A DNA stretch of 64,000 nucleotides, from positions 856,429-920,428 of the forward strand of contig NZ_JACHLM010000001.1 in NCBI RefSeq assembly GCF_014207965.1, read 5' to 3'. Source of the DNA: Brevundimonas bullata (lineage in GTDB: Bacteria > Pseudomonadota > Alphaproteobacteria > Caulobacterales > Caulobacteraceae). Both the position numbers and the translations under genes were made by a program. Numbering within the stretch: the stretch's first letter is position 1; every line of letters starts with the position of its first letter. Shown piece by piece: positions 40,484 through 50,718 of the stretch. Under the pieces are notes generated by a model that saw only the letters and a program-made list of their open reading frames with translations, made no database searches and was not told where the DNA came from.

Positions 40484-43300
40484 ATGACCATCACCGCTCG
40501 CCGTCTGGCCCTTATGGGCGGGGTGGCCGCCAGCCTTCTGGCCGCCGCCGCCGCTCACGCCGCGCCGGCCCCGGCCCCGGCCTCCGCGCCCGCCGCGCAG
40601 AACCGGGCCGCGGCCGCAGCCCTTCCCGCCTTGCCGGACGTGAGCATCCCCTTCACCAAGATGGTGCTGCCGAACGGTCTGACCCTGATCGTCCATGAGG
40701 ACCACAAGGCGCCGATCGTCGCGGTCAACATCTGGTATCATGTCGGCTCCAAGAACGAGCCGGTCGGCCGTTCGGGTTTCGCCCACCTGTTCGAACACCT
40801 GATGTTCAACGGGTCGGAAAACTACAACAACGACTTCTTCAAAGGCACGGAACTGCTGGGCGCCACCGATCAGAACGGCACCACCAACACCGACCGCACC
40901 AACTATTTCCAGAACGTGCCGACCTCGGCCCTGGACTCGATCCTGTGGCTGGAAAGCGACCGGATGGGCCATCTGCTGGGCGCCATCGATCAGGCGCGCC
41001 TGGATGAGCAGCGCGGCGTCGTCCAGAACGAAAAACGCCAGGGCGAGAACCAGCCCTATGGCCGCGTCTGGGACGCCATCACCAACGCCACCTATCCGGC
41101 CGACCACCCCTATGGCCACACGGTCATCGGCTCGATGGACGACCTGAATGCGGCGGATCTGGATACGGTCAAGGCCTGGTTCCGCGACTATTACGGCGCG
41201 GCCAACGCTGTCATCGTCCTGGCCGGCGACATCACGCCGGAAGAGGCCAGGGCCAAGGTCGAGCGCTATTTCGGCGACATTCCCTCGGGCCCGCCGGTGA
41301 CCCACGCCAACCAGATGATCGCCAAGATGACCGGCGCTCAGAGCGAGACCATGTACGACCGCGTCGGCCAGCCGCGCCTCTACAAGGTGTGGAACACCCC
41401 GCCGACGGGAACGGCGGACGCCGACTATCTGGGGATGCTGGGCCAGGTGCTGAGCGCCGGCCGCAACTCGCGTCTCTACAAGCGTCTGGTGTTCGATGAT
41501 CAGATCGCGACCTCGGTCGGCGCCTTCAACTCGGAAGCCGAGATCGGCAGCCAGTTCCTGGTCATGGTCACGGCCAAGCCCGGGCAGGACCTGAACCGGA
41601 TCGAAGCCATCGTCGATGAGGAAATGGCCAAGCTGTTGCGTGACGGCCCGACGGCTGACGAGCTGGAGCGCGCCCGCACCAACGTCGGCGCGGCCTTCAT
41701 TCGCGGTTCCGAGCGGATCGGCGGCTTTGGCGGCAAGTCCGACATCCTGGCCGAGAGCCAGGTCTATCTGGGCGATCCCGGCGCCTGGAAGGTCGGGTAT
41801 GATCGTATCCTGGCGGCGCGTCCCGCCGACCTGACCGCCGCAGGCCGGGCCTGGCTGACCGACGGCAGCTACGCCCTGTCGGTCCTTCCCTTCCCTGACT
41901 ACAAGGTCGCGGCCACGGACGTTGACCGCTCCAAGGGCGTGCCGACGCCCGGCGCGGTGCCGGCGGCTGACTTCCCCGACATCGAACACGCCACCCTGTC
42001 CAATGGCCTGAAGGTGGTGCTGGCGTCGCGCGACGGCGTGCCGACGGTGAGCATGAACCTGATCGTCAACGCCGGTTCCGCCGCAGACGCCGCCGACAAG
42101 GCGGGCATCGCCCAGCTGGCCCCGGCGGTGATGACCAATGGCACCAAGACCCTGGACGCCCTGCAGATCAGCGACCGGGTCCAGTTGCTGGGCGCCTCGC
42201 TCGGCGCCGGGTCGGCGACGGACTATAGTTCGGTGTCGCTGACGGCGCTGACGCCGCGTCTGGCGCCGTCGCTGGACCTGTTTGCGGACATCATCGAGAA
42301 CCCAGCCTTCCGCGCCGATGACTTCACCCGCGCCCAGGCGCAGCAGGTGTCGGGCATCCAGCAGGCCAACCGCAACCCCGGAGCCATCGCCAACCGCATC
42401 CTGGCCGCCGACGTCTATGGTCCGCAAAGCCCCTATGGCCGTCCGACCTCGGGCACGGAGCAGTCGGTGGCGGCGCTGACGCCGGCGGACGCCAAGGCCT
42501 TCCATGACACCTGGTTCCGTCCCGACAACGCCACCCTGGTCGTCGTCGGCGACATCAGCATGGCCGAGCTGAAGACCCAGCTGGAGCGGGCCCTGGGCGG
42601 ATGGCGCGCGCCCTCGACCCCACTGCCGGTCAAGGCCCCGGTGGTGACGGCGACCCCGCCTGCCAAGCCTCGCGTCCTGATCGTGGACCGCGCCGGCCCG
42701 CAGTCGATCATTACGGCGGGCCGTCTGGCTCCGGCTTTCGACGCCGCCGCCCAACCCGCGCAGGTCGCCTTCAACACGGCCCTCGGCGGCGCCTTCACCA
42801 GCCGGATCAACATGAACCTGCGCGAGGACAAGCACTGGTCCTATGGCGCGGGCGCCGGCGTGCGCACGGCCAACGGCCCGCGTCTGTTCGCGGCGACGGC
42901 GGCGGTTCAGGCCGACAAGACCGCCGAGAGCGCGGCCGAAGTCCGCCGTGAGCTGAGCGAAGTGGTCGGCTCGCGTCCGGTCACCGAGGCCGAGTTGAGC
43001 GCGGTTAAGGCCAATCTGATCCAGGGCATGGCCGGGGATTGGGAGACCAACGCCTCGGTCATGGGCGACCTGACCCAGATGGTCGTCTTCGGCCTGCCGG
43101 AGAACTACTACGACGGCTATGCCGCCGGGGTGAACGCGACGACGCCGCAATCGGCCTCGGTCGCAGCGCGCGCCATCGTCGGCGACGGCCCGACGACCTG
43201 GGTCGTGGTCGGCGACCGCGCCGCCATCGAGCCCAAGATCCGCGCCCTGAACCTGGGCGAGGTTCAGGTGGTGGATACCGAGGGACGCCCCGTCAACTGA
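40484..43300 (+). CDS. M16-family (pitrilysin-like) zinc peptidase, two-domain
   Basis: A 938-residue periplasmic peptidase with a signal peptide (cleavage near AAAAHAAPA). The N-terminal M16 unit contains the inverted zinc motif HLFEH (H101, E104, H105) and a downstream glutamate in the VVQNEKRQGEN region. The second unit (from about 500) has lost the motif: the equivalent position reads GIAQLAPAVM. This gives the usual pairing of one active and one inactive half in a single chain. A GGGGGAA site sits upstream of the ATG. It is followed by a strong terminator. The substrate is probably small peptides. Confidence 0.93.
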   Translation: MTITARRLALMGGVAASLLAAAAAHAAPAPAPASAPAAQNRAAAAALPALPDVSIPFTKMVLPNGLTLIVHEDHKAPIVAVNIWYHVGSKNEPVGRSGFAHLFEHLMFNGSENYNNDFFKGTELLGATDQNGTTNTDRTNYFQNVPTSALDSILWLESDRMGHLLGAIDQARLDEQRGVVQNEKRQGENQPYGRVWDAITNATYPADHPYGHTVIGSMDDLNAADLDTVKAWFRDYYGAANAVIVLAGDITPEEARAKVERYFGDIPSGPPVTHANQMIAKMTGAQSETMYDRVGQPRLYKVWNTPPTGTADADYLGMLGQVLSAGRNSRLYKRLVFDDQIATSVGAFNSEAEIGSQFLVMVTAKPGQDLNRIEAIVDEEMAKLLRDGPTADELERARTNVGAAFIRGSERIGGFGGKSDILAESQVYLGDPGAWKVGYDRILAARPADLTAAGRAWLTDGSYALSVLPFPDYKVAATDVDRSKGVPTPGAVPAADFPDIEHATLSNGLKVVLASRDGVPTVSMNLIVNAGSAADAADKAGIAQLAPAVMTNGTKTLDALQISDRVQLLGASLGAGSATDYSSVSLTALTPRLAPSLDLFADIIENPAFRADDFTRAQAQQVSGIQQANRNPGAIANRILAADVYGPQSPYGRPTSGTEQSVAALTPADAKAFHDTWFRPDNATLVVVGDISMAELKTQLERALGGWRAPSTPLPVKAPVVTATPPAKPRVLIVDRAGPQSIITAGRLAPAFDAAAQPAQVAFNTALGGAFTSRINMNLREDKHWSYGAGAGVRTANGPRLFAATAAVQADKTAESAAEVRRELSEVVGSRPVTEAELSAVKANLIQGMAGDWETNASVMGDLTQMVVFGLPENYYDGYAAGVNATTPQSASVAARAIVGDGPTTWVVVGDRAAIEPKIRALNLGEVQVVDTEGRPVN

Positions 43301-43324
43301 CGGATCGGGCCTGACTAGAACAGG

Positions 43325-43358
43325 AGAGGGCGGCGCTGCGGCGTCGCCCTCTTTTTTT
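43325..43358 (+). terminator. intrinsic terminator after the M16 peptidase gene
   Basis: An 11-bp stem (AGAGGGCGGCG with CGTCGCCCTCT, one G-T pair) runs into T7. Confidence 0.92.
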
Positions 43359-43395
43359 GGGGCCTATCGCTCTTCGCGCTACTTGAGGCCCGCGT

Positions 43396-43428
43396 CATCC
43401 CGGAAACGGCGGAGCCGTTATCCGGGGG
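43396..43428. repeat. single REP-like palindrome
   Basis: Arms CCCGGAAACGGC and GCCGTTATCCGGG pair around a GGA loop with one bulged A. The sequence begins GTCATCCCGGA, a form common among dispersed palindromes of alphaproteobacteria. It lies between the convergent M16 and proA genes. Confidence 0.65.
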
Positions 43429-43433
43429 AAGGA

Positions 43434-44696
43434 TCAGGGCCGGGTCTGGCCCTGACCGCGCACCACGTATTTGTAGGTGGTCAGCTGCTCAGCGCCGACG
43501 GGGCCGCGCGCGTGCAGCTTGGAAGTCGAGATGCCGATCTCGCCGCCGAAGCCGAACTCGCCGCCGTCGGCGAACTGGGTCGAGGCGTTGATCAGGACGA
43601 CGGCGCTGTCGACGCCGTTGGCGAAGCGTTCGGCGGCCTCGGCGTCGGTGGTGATGATCGCCTCGGTGTGGCCTGAGCCGTAAGCCCGGATGTGGTCCAC
43701 GGCGCCTTGCACGCCATCGACGATCTTCATCGACAGGATGGGGGCCAGGTATTCGGTGGTCCAGTCGGCCGCGACGGCTTCGGCGGCTTCGGGGATCAAG
43801 GCGCGCGTCTCGGCGTCGCCGCGCAGTTCGCAGCCAGCCTTGATCAGGTCAGCGGCCACGGCAGGCAGCAGACGCTCGGCGGCGGCGCGATCGACCAGCA
43901 AAGTCTCGGTGGCGCCGCAGACCGAGACGCGGCGCATCTTGGCGTTGACGACGACGCGGCGGGCGACATCGAGGTCAGCGGCGGCGTCCAGATAGGTGTG
44001 GCACAGGCCCTCCAAGTGGCCGAGCACAGGGGCCTTGGCCTCGGCCTGCACCCGGGCGACCAGGCTCTTGCCGCCGCGCGGGATGATCAGGTCGATGGCG
44101 CCGCCGAGCCCCGACAGGATGGCGCCGACGGCTTCGCGATCAGGGACCGGGACCAACTGGATCGCGTCGGCGGGCAGACCGGCTTCGGCCACGGCGGGGG
44201 CGACCACGGCGGCGATGGCGCGCGAGGATTCCAGACAGTCGGAACCGCAGCGCAGGATGGCGGCGTTGCCGGAGCGAATGCACAGAGCGGCGGCGTCGGC
44301 GGTGACGTTGGGCCGGCTTTCGTAGATGACGCCCAACACGCCGATGGGGGTGCGGACGCGGGCGATGTCCAAGCCGTTGGCGGGGGTCCAGCGCGCCATC
44401 TCGGCGCCGACGGGATCAGGCTGGGCGGCGATGGTCTCGACGGCGACCGCCATGCCCTCGACGCGGGCGGGGGTCAGGGCCAGACGGTCGATCAGGGCTT
44501 CGGACAGGCCGGAAGCGCGGGCGTTTTCAATGTCGCGCGCGTTGGCGGCCAGGATCTCGGCCTCGGCGGCGCGCAAGCCCTTGGCGATGCGGGTCAGGGC
44601 GTTGGTGCGGGCGTCCGGCGTGGTGGCGCGAAGGGCGTCAGCGGCGGCGCGGGCGCGGCGGCCCATGTCCAGCATGAGGGCGCTTACGTCGGTCAT
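43434..44696 (-). CDS. proA: gamma-glutamyl phosphate reductase
   Basis: A 420-residue enzyme that reduces glutamyl-5-phosphate to glutamate semialdehyde in proline synthesis, using NADPH. The aldehyde dehydrogenase-type fold shows [21 protein letters not shown] near residues 110-130, the LIIPRGG motif, and the catalytic cysteine in [12 protein letters not shown] (near 255). The C-terminal signature [22 protein letters not shown] is characteristic, given here in part ([17 protein letters not shown]). The ATG at 44696 overlaps the proB stop by four bases (ATGA), as expected for a coupled proB-proA operon. Confidence 0.95.
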   Translation of the reverse strand: MTDVSALMLDMGRRARAAADALRATTPDARTNALTRIAKGLRAAEAEILAANARDIENARASGLSEALIDRLALTPARVEGMAVAVETIAAQPDPVGAEMARWTPANGLDIARVRTPIGVLGVIYESRPNVTADAAALCIRSGNAAILRCGSDCLESSRAIAAVVAPAVAEAGLPADAIQLVPVPDREAVGAILSGLGGAIDLIIPRGGKSLVARVQAEAKAPVLGHLEGLCHTYLDAAADLDVARRVVVNAKMRRVSVCGATETLLVDRAAAERLLPAVAADLIKAGCELRGDAETRALIPEAAEAVAADWTTEYLAPILSMKIVDGVQGAVDHIRAYGSGHTEAIITTDAEAAERFANGVDSAVVLINASTQFADGGEFGFGGEIGISTSKLHARGPVGAEQLTTYKYVVRGQGQTRP

Positions 44697-45868
44697 CGGG
44701 TCTCCAGCACCAGGTCGTCGCGGTGGATCACGACCGAGGGGCCGCGATAGCCGATCAGGGTCTCGATCTCGTCGGAATGGCGGCCCCGGATCAGGGCGAT
44801 CTCGTCGGCCGCATAGGCGGCCAGGCCGACGCCGACGACGGCGCCGGACGGGTCGAGCAGACGCAGGCTGTCGCCCTTCTCGAACTCGCCGCTGACCGCG
44901 ACCACGCCCGAGGGCAGCAGGCTCTTGCCCGACTTCAGGGCGCGCACGGCGCCGTCGTCCAGCGTCAGGGCGCCGCCCGGAGACATGCTGCCGGCGATCC
45001 ACTGCTTCCAGGCCGCGAGCGGCGTGGCGGGGGCGGTGATCAGGGTGGCGCGGGCGCCGTCGGCTATGGCCTTGAGCGGATGCGCGGTCAGGCCCGAGGC
45101 GATGACGGTGGCGCAACCGGCGGAGCGGGCGATCTGGGCTGCCGCCAGCTTGGTGGCCATGCCGCCTGTCCCGACCCCGGCGTCGGCGTTGGCGCCGGTG
45201 GCCATGCCGAGGATGTCGGCGCCGAGGCTTTCGACCAGGGGCAGGTGGCGAGCGTTCGGATCGCGGCGCGGGTCGGCGGTGTAGAGGCCGTCCACGTCGG
45301 ACAGCAGGATCAGCAGATCGCCGCGCGCCAGTTGGGCCGCGCGGGCGGCCAGCCGGTCATTGTCGCCGTAGCGGATTTCCTCGGTGGCGACGGTGTCGTT
45401 CTCGTTGACCACAGGGACGACGCCGTGGGCCAGCAGGGCCTCGACCGTGGCGCGGGCGTTCAGCCAGCGGCGGCGGCGTTCGGTGTCGTCGCGGGTCAAG
45501 AGGACCTGGGCGGTGATCAGGCCGTGGGGGGCCAGGGCCTCTTCCCAGGCGTGCATCAGCAGGGTCTGGCCGACGGCGGCGGCGGCCTGCTTGTCCTGCA
45601 GCCGGCCGGGCGTGGTGTTCAGGCGTCCGCGCCCCAGGGCCACGGCGCCGGAGGAGACGACGATGACCTCGCGCCCTTGCTGACGCAGGACGGCGATGTC
45701 CTGGGCCAGGGAGGCCAGCCAGTCGCGGGCGACGGCGCGGGTGGCGGGATCGATCAGCAGGGAGGAGCCGATCTTGACCACCACGCGGCGGGCATGGGTG
45801 AGCGCCGTCGCGGGCGAAGCCTCGGCGACGATCTCGGCAGCGGGGGAGGGCGCGGCGGGAAGGGTCAC
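44693..45868 (-). CDS. proB: glutamate 5-kinase
   Basis: A 391-residue kinase making glutamyl-5-phosphate, the first step of proline synthesis, normally feedback-inhibited by proline. The amino-acid kinase domain runs from about 25 to 280 ([58 protein letters not shown]). A C-terminal PUA domain covers about 300-380. The GTG at 45868 is preceded by GGGAG at a good distance. Translation continues into proA. No obg gene precedes it in this window. Confidence 0.95.
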   Translation of the reverse strand: MTLPAAPSPAAEIVAEASPATALTHARRVVVKIGSSLLIDPATRAVARDWLASLAQDIAVLRQQGREVIVVSSGAVALGRGRLNTTPGRLQDKQAAAAVGQTLLMHAWEEALAPHGLITAQVLLTRDDTERRRRWLNARATVEALLAHGVVPVVNENDTVATEEIRYGDNDRLAARAAQLARGDLLILLSDVDGLYTADPRRDPNARHLPLVESLGADILGMATGANADAGVGTGGMATKLAAAQIARSAGCATVIASGLTAHPLKAIADGARATLITAPATPLAAWKQWIAGSMSPGGALTLDDGAVRALKSGKSLLPSGVVAVSGEFEKGDSLRLLDPSGAVVGVGLAAYAADEIALIRGRHSDEIETLIGYRGPSVVIHRDDLVLETR

Positions 45869-45936
45869 GCCATCTCCCTAGAGCATCATTCGGGCCGGGG
45901 TCACGTGTGTCGGCGTGAAAATCTTGCGGCGAGGGC

Positions 45937-45977
45937 CAAAAGAAAACGCCCGGCGGGGTCGAACCTGCCGGGCGTTT
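45937..45977 (-). terminator. intrinsic terminator after the nodT-type gene
   Basis: An 11-bp stem (AAACGCCCGGC and its complement, 12-base loop). On the minus strand it is followed by TTTTCTTTT, about 25 bases beyond the stop of the outer membrane efflux gene. It separates the efflux operon from proBA. Confidence 0.88.
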
Positions 45978-46001
45978 GCATTTCTAGCGATGATCCGAGG
46001 A

Positions 46002-47441
46002 TCAGGCTTCGGGGTTGGGGGCCTGATCCCAGCCGCCGGCCAGGGCCTTGAACAGGGCGATCTGGTAGGTGACGACCTGGGCTTCCGAAGCGGCGAGGGC
46101 CGCGTCAGCGCCGGCCAGGGTCCGTTCCGAATCCAGCACCGTCAGGAAGCTGTCTGCGCCGGCGTCGAAGCGCAGACGCGACAGGCGGGCCGCGGTCGCC
46201 GCCTGATCCCGTGCGGTGCGCAGGGCCGTGCGGCGATCCAGTTCGTTGGCATAGGCGCTGAGCGCCGTCTCGGTTTCCTGCAAGGCCGTCAGCACGGTCT
46301 GGTCGAAGGTCGCCAGAGCCGCGTCGGTGAGGGCGCCGGTCTGCTTGATACGAGCGCGGGCCACGGCGATGTTGGGGAAGTTCCAGCTGATCAGCGGACC
46401 GACGCTGAAGCGGAAGTTGGCGTCGTCGCCCAGACCCGAGGAGTCCAGCGAGGTCAAGCCCAGCGAGCCGCCCAGGCTGATGCTCGGATAGAGGCTGGCG
46501 GTGGCCACGTTCACGCGGGCGGCGGCGGCGGCCAGACGCGCCTCGGCCTGACGCACGTCGGGACGACGGGCCAGAAGCGCCGCGCCGTCGCCGATCGGGA
46601 TCGGCTTAGATAGTTGCGGCGGCGACTGGCAACCGCGCGCCGCCTCGCTGGCCTCGGCCGGGGTGCGTCCGGTCAGGGTGGCGAGACGATAGAGGGCGCC
46701 GTCGCGCTGGGCCCGCAGCGGCGGCAGGCTGGCGCGGGTGGACTCCAGCGCCGCGCGGGCGCGGGCCACGTCCAGTCCATTGCCGGAACCGCCGTCCAGC
46801 AGGCGCTGGGTCAGGTCGACGGTCTTGCCTTGCAGGTCGATGGTGCGTTCGGCCACCGCGATCTGGGCGTTGGCCGAGCAGGTGTCGGCATAGGCGCGGG
46901 CGGTTTCGGCGGCGACGGTGATGCGCACCACCTCCAGCGCCTCCGCGGCGGCGGCGGCGTCGGCGCGGGCGGCGCGAACGGTCGACTCGACGCGGCCGAA
47001 CAGGTCGACCTCATAGGCGACGTCCAGGCCGACGCTGTAGGTGTCGACGTCGTCCAGCTTGGCGCCGTTGGCCGCCGGGTTGGTGATGGTCGAGGCCTGG
47101 CTGCGGTTGAAGGCGGCGTTGGCGTTGGTCGAGGGCAGGCGACCGGCGCGGGCCTCGGACAGCGAGGCCCGGACGGCGCGCAGATTGGCTGCGGCCGCCT
47201 CCAGCTCGTTGTTCTCGGTCAGGGCCTGCTGGATCAGACCGTCGAGCGTGGCGTCGTTGTAGAGCCGCCACCAGTCGGCGCGGGCCGCCTCGGTCGAAAC
47301 CGAGGCGGATTGCGCGCCGACGAAGGCGCCTTGGCCCTGGATCGGGACCGTGGGGGCCGGCGCCTTGGGCCCGACCGCGCAGGCGGCGAGCAGAAGCGCG
47401 GCGCTGGAGGCGGTCAGGAGGGAAAGGGCTTTACGGTTCAT
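46002..47441 (-). CDS. outer membrane efflux lipoprotein, NodT family
   Basis: A 479-residue TolC-like outer membrane channel of the NodT/OprM lipoprotein type. The lipobox LLAAC places the lipidated cysteine at C21. Two outer membrane factor repeats follow, with GLDVAYEVDLFGRVESTVR in the first and SWNFPNIAVARARIKQTGA in the second. Its ATG overlaps the RND pump stop by one base (TGATG), making it the last gene of the acrA-acrB-nodT operon. It exports drugs or other compounds across the envelope together with the two upstream proteins. Confidence 0.93.
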   Translation of the reverse strand: MNRKALSLLTASSAALLLAACAVGPKAPAPTVPIQGQGAFVGAQSASVSTEAARADWWRLYNDATLDGLIQQALTENNELEAAAANLRAVRASLSEARAGRLPSTNANAAFNRSQASTITNPAANGAKLDDVDTYSVGLDVAYEVDLFGRVESTVRAARADAAAAAEALEVVRITVAAETARAYADTCSANAQIAVAERTIDLQGKTVDLTQRLLDGGSGNGLDVARARAALESTRASLPPLRAQRDGALYRLATLTGRTPAEASEAARGCQSPPQLSKPIPIGDGAALLARRPDVRQAEARLAAAAARVNVATASLYPSISLGGSLGLTSLDSSGLGDDANFRFSVGPLISWNFPNIAVARARIKQTGALTDAALATFDQTVLTALQETETALSAYANELDRRTALRTARDQAATAARLSRLRFDAGADSFLTVLDSERTLAGADAALAASEAQVVTYQIALFKALAGGWDQAPNPEA

Positions 47442-50400
47442 CAGGCGTCTCCCAGGCGCGGGTTGGCCGTGGCGGGGCCGGCCGGCGCGGGGTCGGTGGG
47501 GTCGTACGGATCATGAGGCGGCGTGCCGTAGGTGGTCGGCAGGTCGCGCGGCTTCTCGGGCGAGTTGGGCAGCTTGCCCGCGAGCCAGCGCATCATGACG
47601 TAGAAGACCGGGGTGAAGATCAGACCGAAGAAGGTCACGCCCAACATGCCGGAGAAGACCGCCGTGCCCAGCGACTGGCGCATTTCGGCGCCGGGGCCGG
47701 TCGCCAGCATCAGCGGCATGACGCCGAAGATGAAGGCGAAGGAGGTCATCAGGATCGGACGCAGGCGCACCTTGGCGGCGTAGATCGCCGCTTCGAAGCG
47801 ATCCATGCCCTCTTCTTCTTCAGCCTGCTTGGCGAACTCGACGATCAGGATGGCGTTCTTGGCCGCAAGCGCGATCAGGACGACCAGGCCGATCTGGACC
47901 AGGATGTTGTTGTCCAGCCCCCGAATGTTCACCCCGATCATGGCCGCCAGCAGACACATGGGGACGATCAGCACCACCGCGAGCGGCAGGGTGAAGGCCT
48001 CATACTGGGCCGCCAGCACCAGGAAGACGAAGACCACGGCCATGACGAAGATCATGGAGGCGCCGCCCGAGGCCTGCTTCTCTTGCAGGGCCAGTTCGGT
48101 CCACTCGTAGCTGAAGCCTTGCGGCAGGGCTTGAGCGGCCAGGTTCTCCATCGTCTTCAGAGCCTCGCCGGACGAGACGCCCGGCGCCGCCTGACCCTGC
48201 AGCTCGGAAGCCGGGAACAGGTTGAAGCGGACGACGCGGGCCGGACCGGAATCCTCGCGCAGGTTGGCGACGGCGCCGATCGGCACCATGGCGCCGGTGG
48301 CCGAGCGGGTCTTCAGGTTGGCGATGTCGGCGATGTCGTCCCGCGACGAGGGTTCAGCCTGAGCGGTGACGCGGAAGGTGCGGCCCAGCAGGTTGAAATC
48401 GTTGATGTAGGACGAGCCGAGATAGACGCCGAGGGTGTCGAACACGGCCGAGGGCTGGACGCCCATCATCAGGGCCTTGTTGCGGTCGATGTCGGCGGCG
48501 ATGCGCGGCGAGCCGGTGTTGTAGGTCGAGAAGACCTGCTGCACTTCATCCGGGATCTGGGCCGCGCCGCCCATCATGGCGAAGGTGGCGCCTTCCAGCG
48601 CGCGGTAGCCCGCGCCGGAACGATCCTGGATCATCATCTTGAAGCCGTTGCCGTTACCCAGGCCTTGGACAGCCGGGGGGGCGATGACGAAGATGTTGGC
48701 GTCCTCGATGCCGGCGGTGGCGCCGGTGATGGCGCCGGCCAGAGCCGTGGCGGCCTGTTCCTTGGTGCGGTTCTCGAAGGCGTCCAGGCGGATGAACAGC
48801 GTCGCGGCGTTGGAGCCGAACGAGAAGCTGGAGCCGTCCAGACCGGCGAAGGCCACGGTGCCGTCGACGCCTTCCGTCTTGCGGATGATGTCGTTGGCGC
48901 GCTCCATCACGGCCTGGGTGCGGTCGAGCGAGGCGCCGGCGGGCAGTTGCACCACGCCGATCAGGAAGCCCTGATCCTGTTCCGGAATGAAGCCCGACGG
49001 GGTGTCCACCAGGCGCCAGCCGGTGATGGCCAGCAGACCCACATAGATGATCGCGACGAGCATCAGCGAACGGACCAGACGGGCGGTCAGACGGCCGTAT
49101 TTGTCCGACAGCCAGTCGAAGCCCTGGTTGAACTTGGCGCCGGCCCAGCCGAGGTAATAGAGGACCGTGCCCCACAGACCCGGCTTGCGCTCATGGTGGT
49201 CCTGGTGCGGCTTGAGCAGCAGGGCGGCCAGGGCGGGCGACAGGGTCAGGGAGACGATCAGCGAGATCAGCGTCGCCGAGGCGATGGTGACGGCGAACTG
49301 GCGGTAGAAGATGCCGGGAATGCCAGGCACGAAGGCGGTCGGGACGAACACCGCCGTCAGCACCAGGCCGATGGCGATCAGGGCGCCGGAGACCTCCTGC
49401 ATCGACCGATAGGCGGCCTCCTTGGGGGTCAGCCCCTGCCTCAGGTATCGCTCGACGTTCTCGACCACGATGATGGCGTCATCGACGACGATGCCGACGG
49501 CCAGAACCAGGGCGAACAGCGACAGGGAGTTGATCGAATAGCCGAGCGCCAGCTGCACCGCGAAGGTGCCGACCAGGGCGACCGGGATGGCGATGATGGG
49601 AATGATGGCCGCGCGCCAGGTCTGAAGGAAGATCAGAACGACGAGCGCCACCAGGACGACGGCTTCGAACACCGTGTGCTGCACGGCCTCGACCGAGGCG
49701 GCGACGAATTCCGTGGGGTTGTAGGGGATGGAGACGGCCATGCCGGCGGGGGCTTCGGCCTTGACGGCCTCGACCTCGGCCAGGACGCGGTTGGCGGTGG
49801 CCAGGGCGTTGGCGCCCGGCTGCTGGACGACGGCGACGCCGACGCCGCGCTGGCCGTCGAAGAAGCCGCGGATGCCGTAGTCCTGGGCGCCCAGTTCGAC
49901 GCGAGCGACATCGCGGACGCGGGTCACGCGGCCTTCGGCGTCGGTCTTGATGACCACGTCGGCGAACTGATCAGGGTCGGACAGGCGGCCTTGCACCTGA
50001 ACCGGCAGCTGGAAGGCGGCGGCGTTGGTGGCGAAGGGCGGCTGGCCAATGGCGCCGGCGGCGGCTTGCACGTTCTGGGCGCGCAGGGCGCCGACGATGT
50101 CGGAACCAGTCAAACCGCGCTCGGCGGCCTTGGCCGGGTCGATCCAGATCCGCATCGAATAGTTGCCGCCACCGAAGACCTGGACCTGGCCCACGCCGTC
50201 GATGCGCAGCAGGCGGTCCCGCAGCGTCGAGTTGGCGTAGTTGCCGACGTAGTCGTTATCCAGGCTGCCGTCCGGCGAGGTCAGGCCGACGATCATCAGG
50301 AAGCCGCTTTCGGCCTTGTTGACCGTCACGCCGATCTGGCGGACCTGTTCAGGCAGCTTGGGCTCGGCCAGGGCGACGCGGTTCTGAACCAGCACCTGCG

Positions 50401-50713
50401 CGGAATCGAGATCCGTGCCGGGCTGGAAGGTGACGGTGATCGACACCGCCCCGTCCGAGGTGGAGGAGGAGGTCAGGTACAGCATCTTTTCGACGCCGTT
50501 GACCTCTTGCTCGATGGGGGCCGCCACGGTCTCGGCCAGGGTCTCGGCCGAGGCGCCCGGGTAGGCCGCGTTGATGGTGATCGTCGGGGGCGCGATCTCC
50601 GGATACTGCGACAGGGGCAGCATCGGATAGGCGAACAGGCCGATCAGGGTGATGAACACCGAGATCACGCCCGCGAAGATCGGGCGGTCGATGAAGAAGC
50701 GGGAGATATTCAT
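47441..50713 (-). CDS. RND multidrug efflux pump permease, HAE1/AcrB type
   Basis: A 1090-residue proton-driven inner-membrane pump. Twelve membrane helices and two large periplasmic loops are expected from the pattern. The start MNISRFFIDRPIFAGVISV is classic. Helix 4 has the proton-relay aspartates in VDDAIIVVENVERYL, and the hydrophobic-cation subfamily motif LSPALAALLLKP is present. It is somewhat longer than E. coli AcrB (1049), mostly at the C-terminal tail. It forms an operon with the adaptor gene five bases upstream and the NodT gene overlapping downstream. The order and divergent regulator match Caulobacter acrAB2-nodT; orthology is inferred. Confidence 0.95.
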   Translation of the reverse strand: MNISRFFIDRPIFAGVISVFITLIGLFAYPMLPLSQYPEIAPPTITINAAYPGASAETLAETVAAPIEQEVNGVEKMLYLTSSSTSDGAVSITVTFQPGTDLDSAQVLVQNRVALAEPKLPEQVRQIGVTVNKAESGFLMIVGLTSPDGSLDNDYVGNYANSTLRDRLLRIDGVGQVQVFGGGNYSMRIWIDPAKAAERGLTGSDIVGALRAQNVQAAAGAIGQPPFATNAAAFQLPVQVQGRLSDPDQFADVVIKTDAEGRVTRVRDVARVELGAQDYGIRGFFDGQRGVGVAVVQQPGANALATANRVLAEVEAVKAEAPAGMAVSIPYNPTEFVAASVEAVQHTVFEAVVLVALVVLIFLQTWRAAIIPIIAIPVALVGTFAVQLALGYSINSLSLFALVLAVGIVVDDAIIVVENVERYLRQGLTPKEAAYRSMQEVSGALIAIGLVLTAVFVPTAFVPGIPGIFYRQFAVTIASATLISLIVSLTLSPALAALLLKPHQDHHERKPGLWGTVLYYLGWAGAKFNQGFDWLSDKYGRLTARLVRSLMLVAIIYVGLLAITGWRLVDTPSGFIPEQDQGFLIGVVQLPAGASLDRTQAVMERANDIIRKTEGVDGTVAFAGLDGSSFSFGSNAATLFIRLDAFENRTKEQAATALAGAITGATAGIEDANIFVIAPPAVQGLGNGNGFKMMIQDRSGAGYRALEGATFAMMGGAAQIPDEVQQVFSTYNTGSPRIAADIDRNKALMMGVQPSAVFDTLGVYLGSSYINDFNLLGRTFRVTAQAEPSSRDDIADIANLKTRSATGAMVPIGAVANLREDSGPARVVRFNLFPASELQGQAAPGVSSGEALKTMENLAAQALPQGFSYEWTELALQEKQASGGASMIFVMAVVFVFLVLAAQYEAFTLPLAVVLIVPMCLLAAMIGVNIRGLDNNILVQIGLVVLIALAAKNAILIVEFAKQAEEEEGMDRFEAAIYAAKVRLRPILMTSFAFIFGVMPLMLATGPGAEMRQSLGTAVFSGMLGVTFFGLIFTPVFYVMMRWLAGKLPNSPEKPRDLPTTYGTPPHDPYDPTDPAPAGPATANPRLGDA

Positions 50714-50718
50714 CTATC

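Noticed and set aside
43434..45116. 560-residue form of proA
   Set aside because: The N-terminal 140 residues are out-of-frame shadow of proB. The ATG at 44696 with ATGA overlap is the true start.
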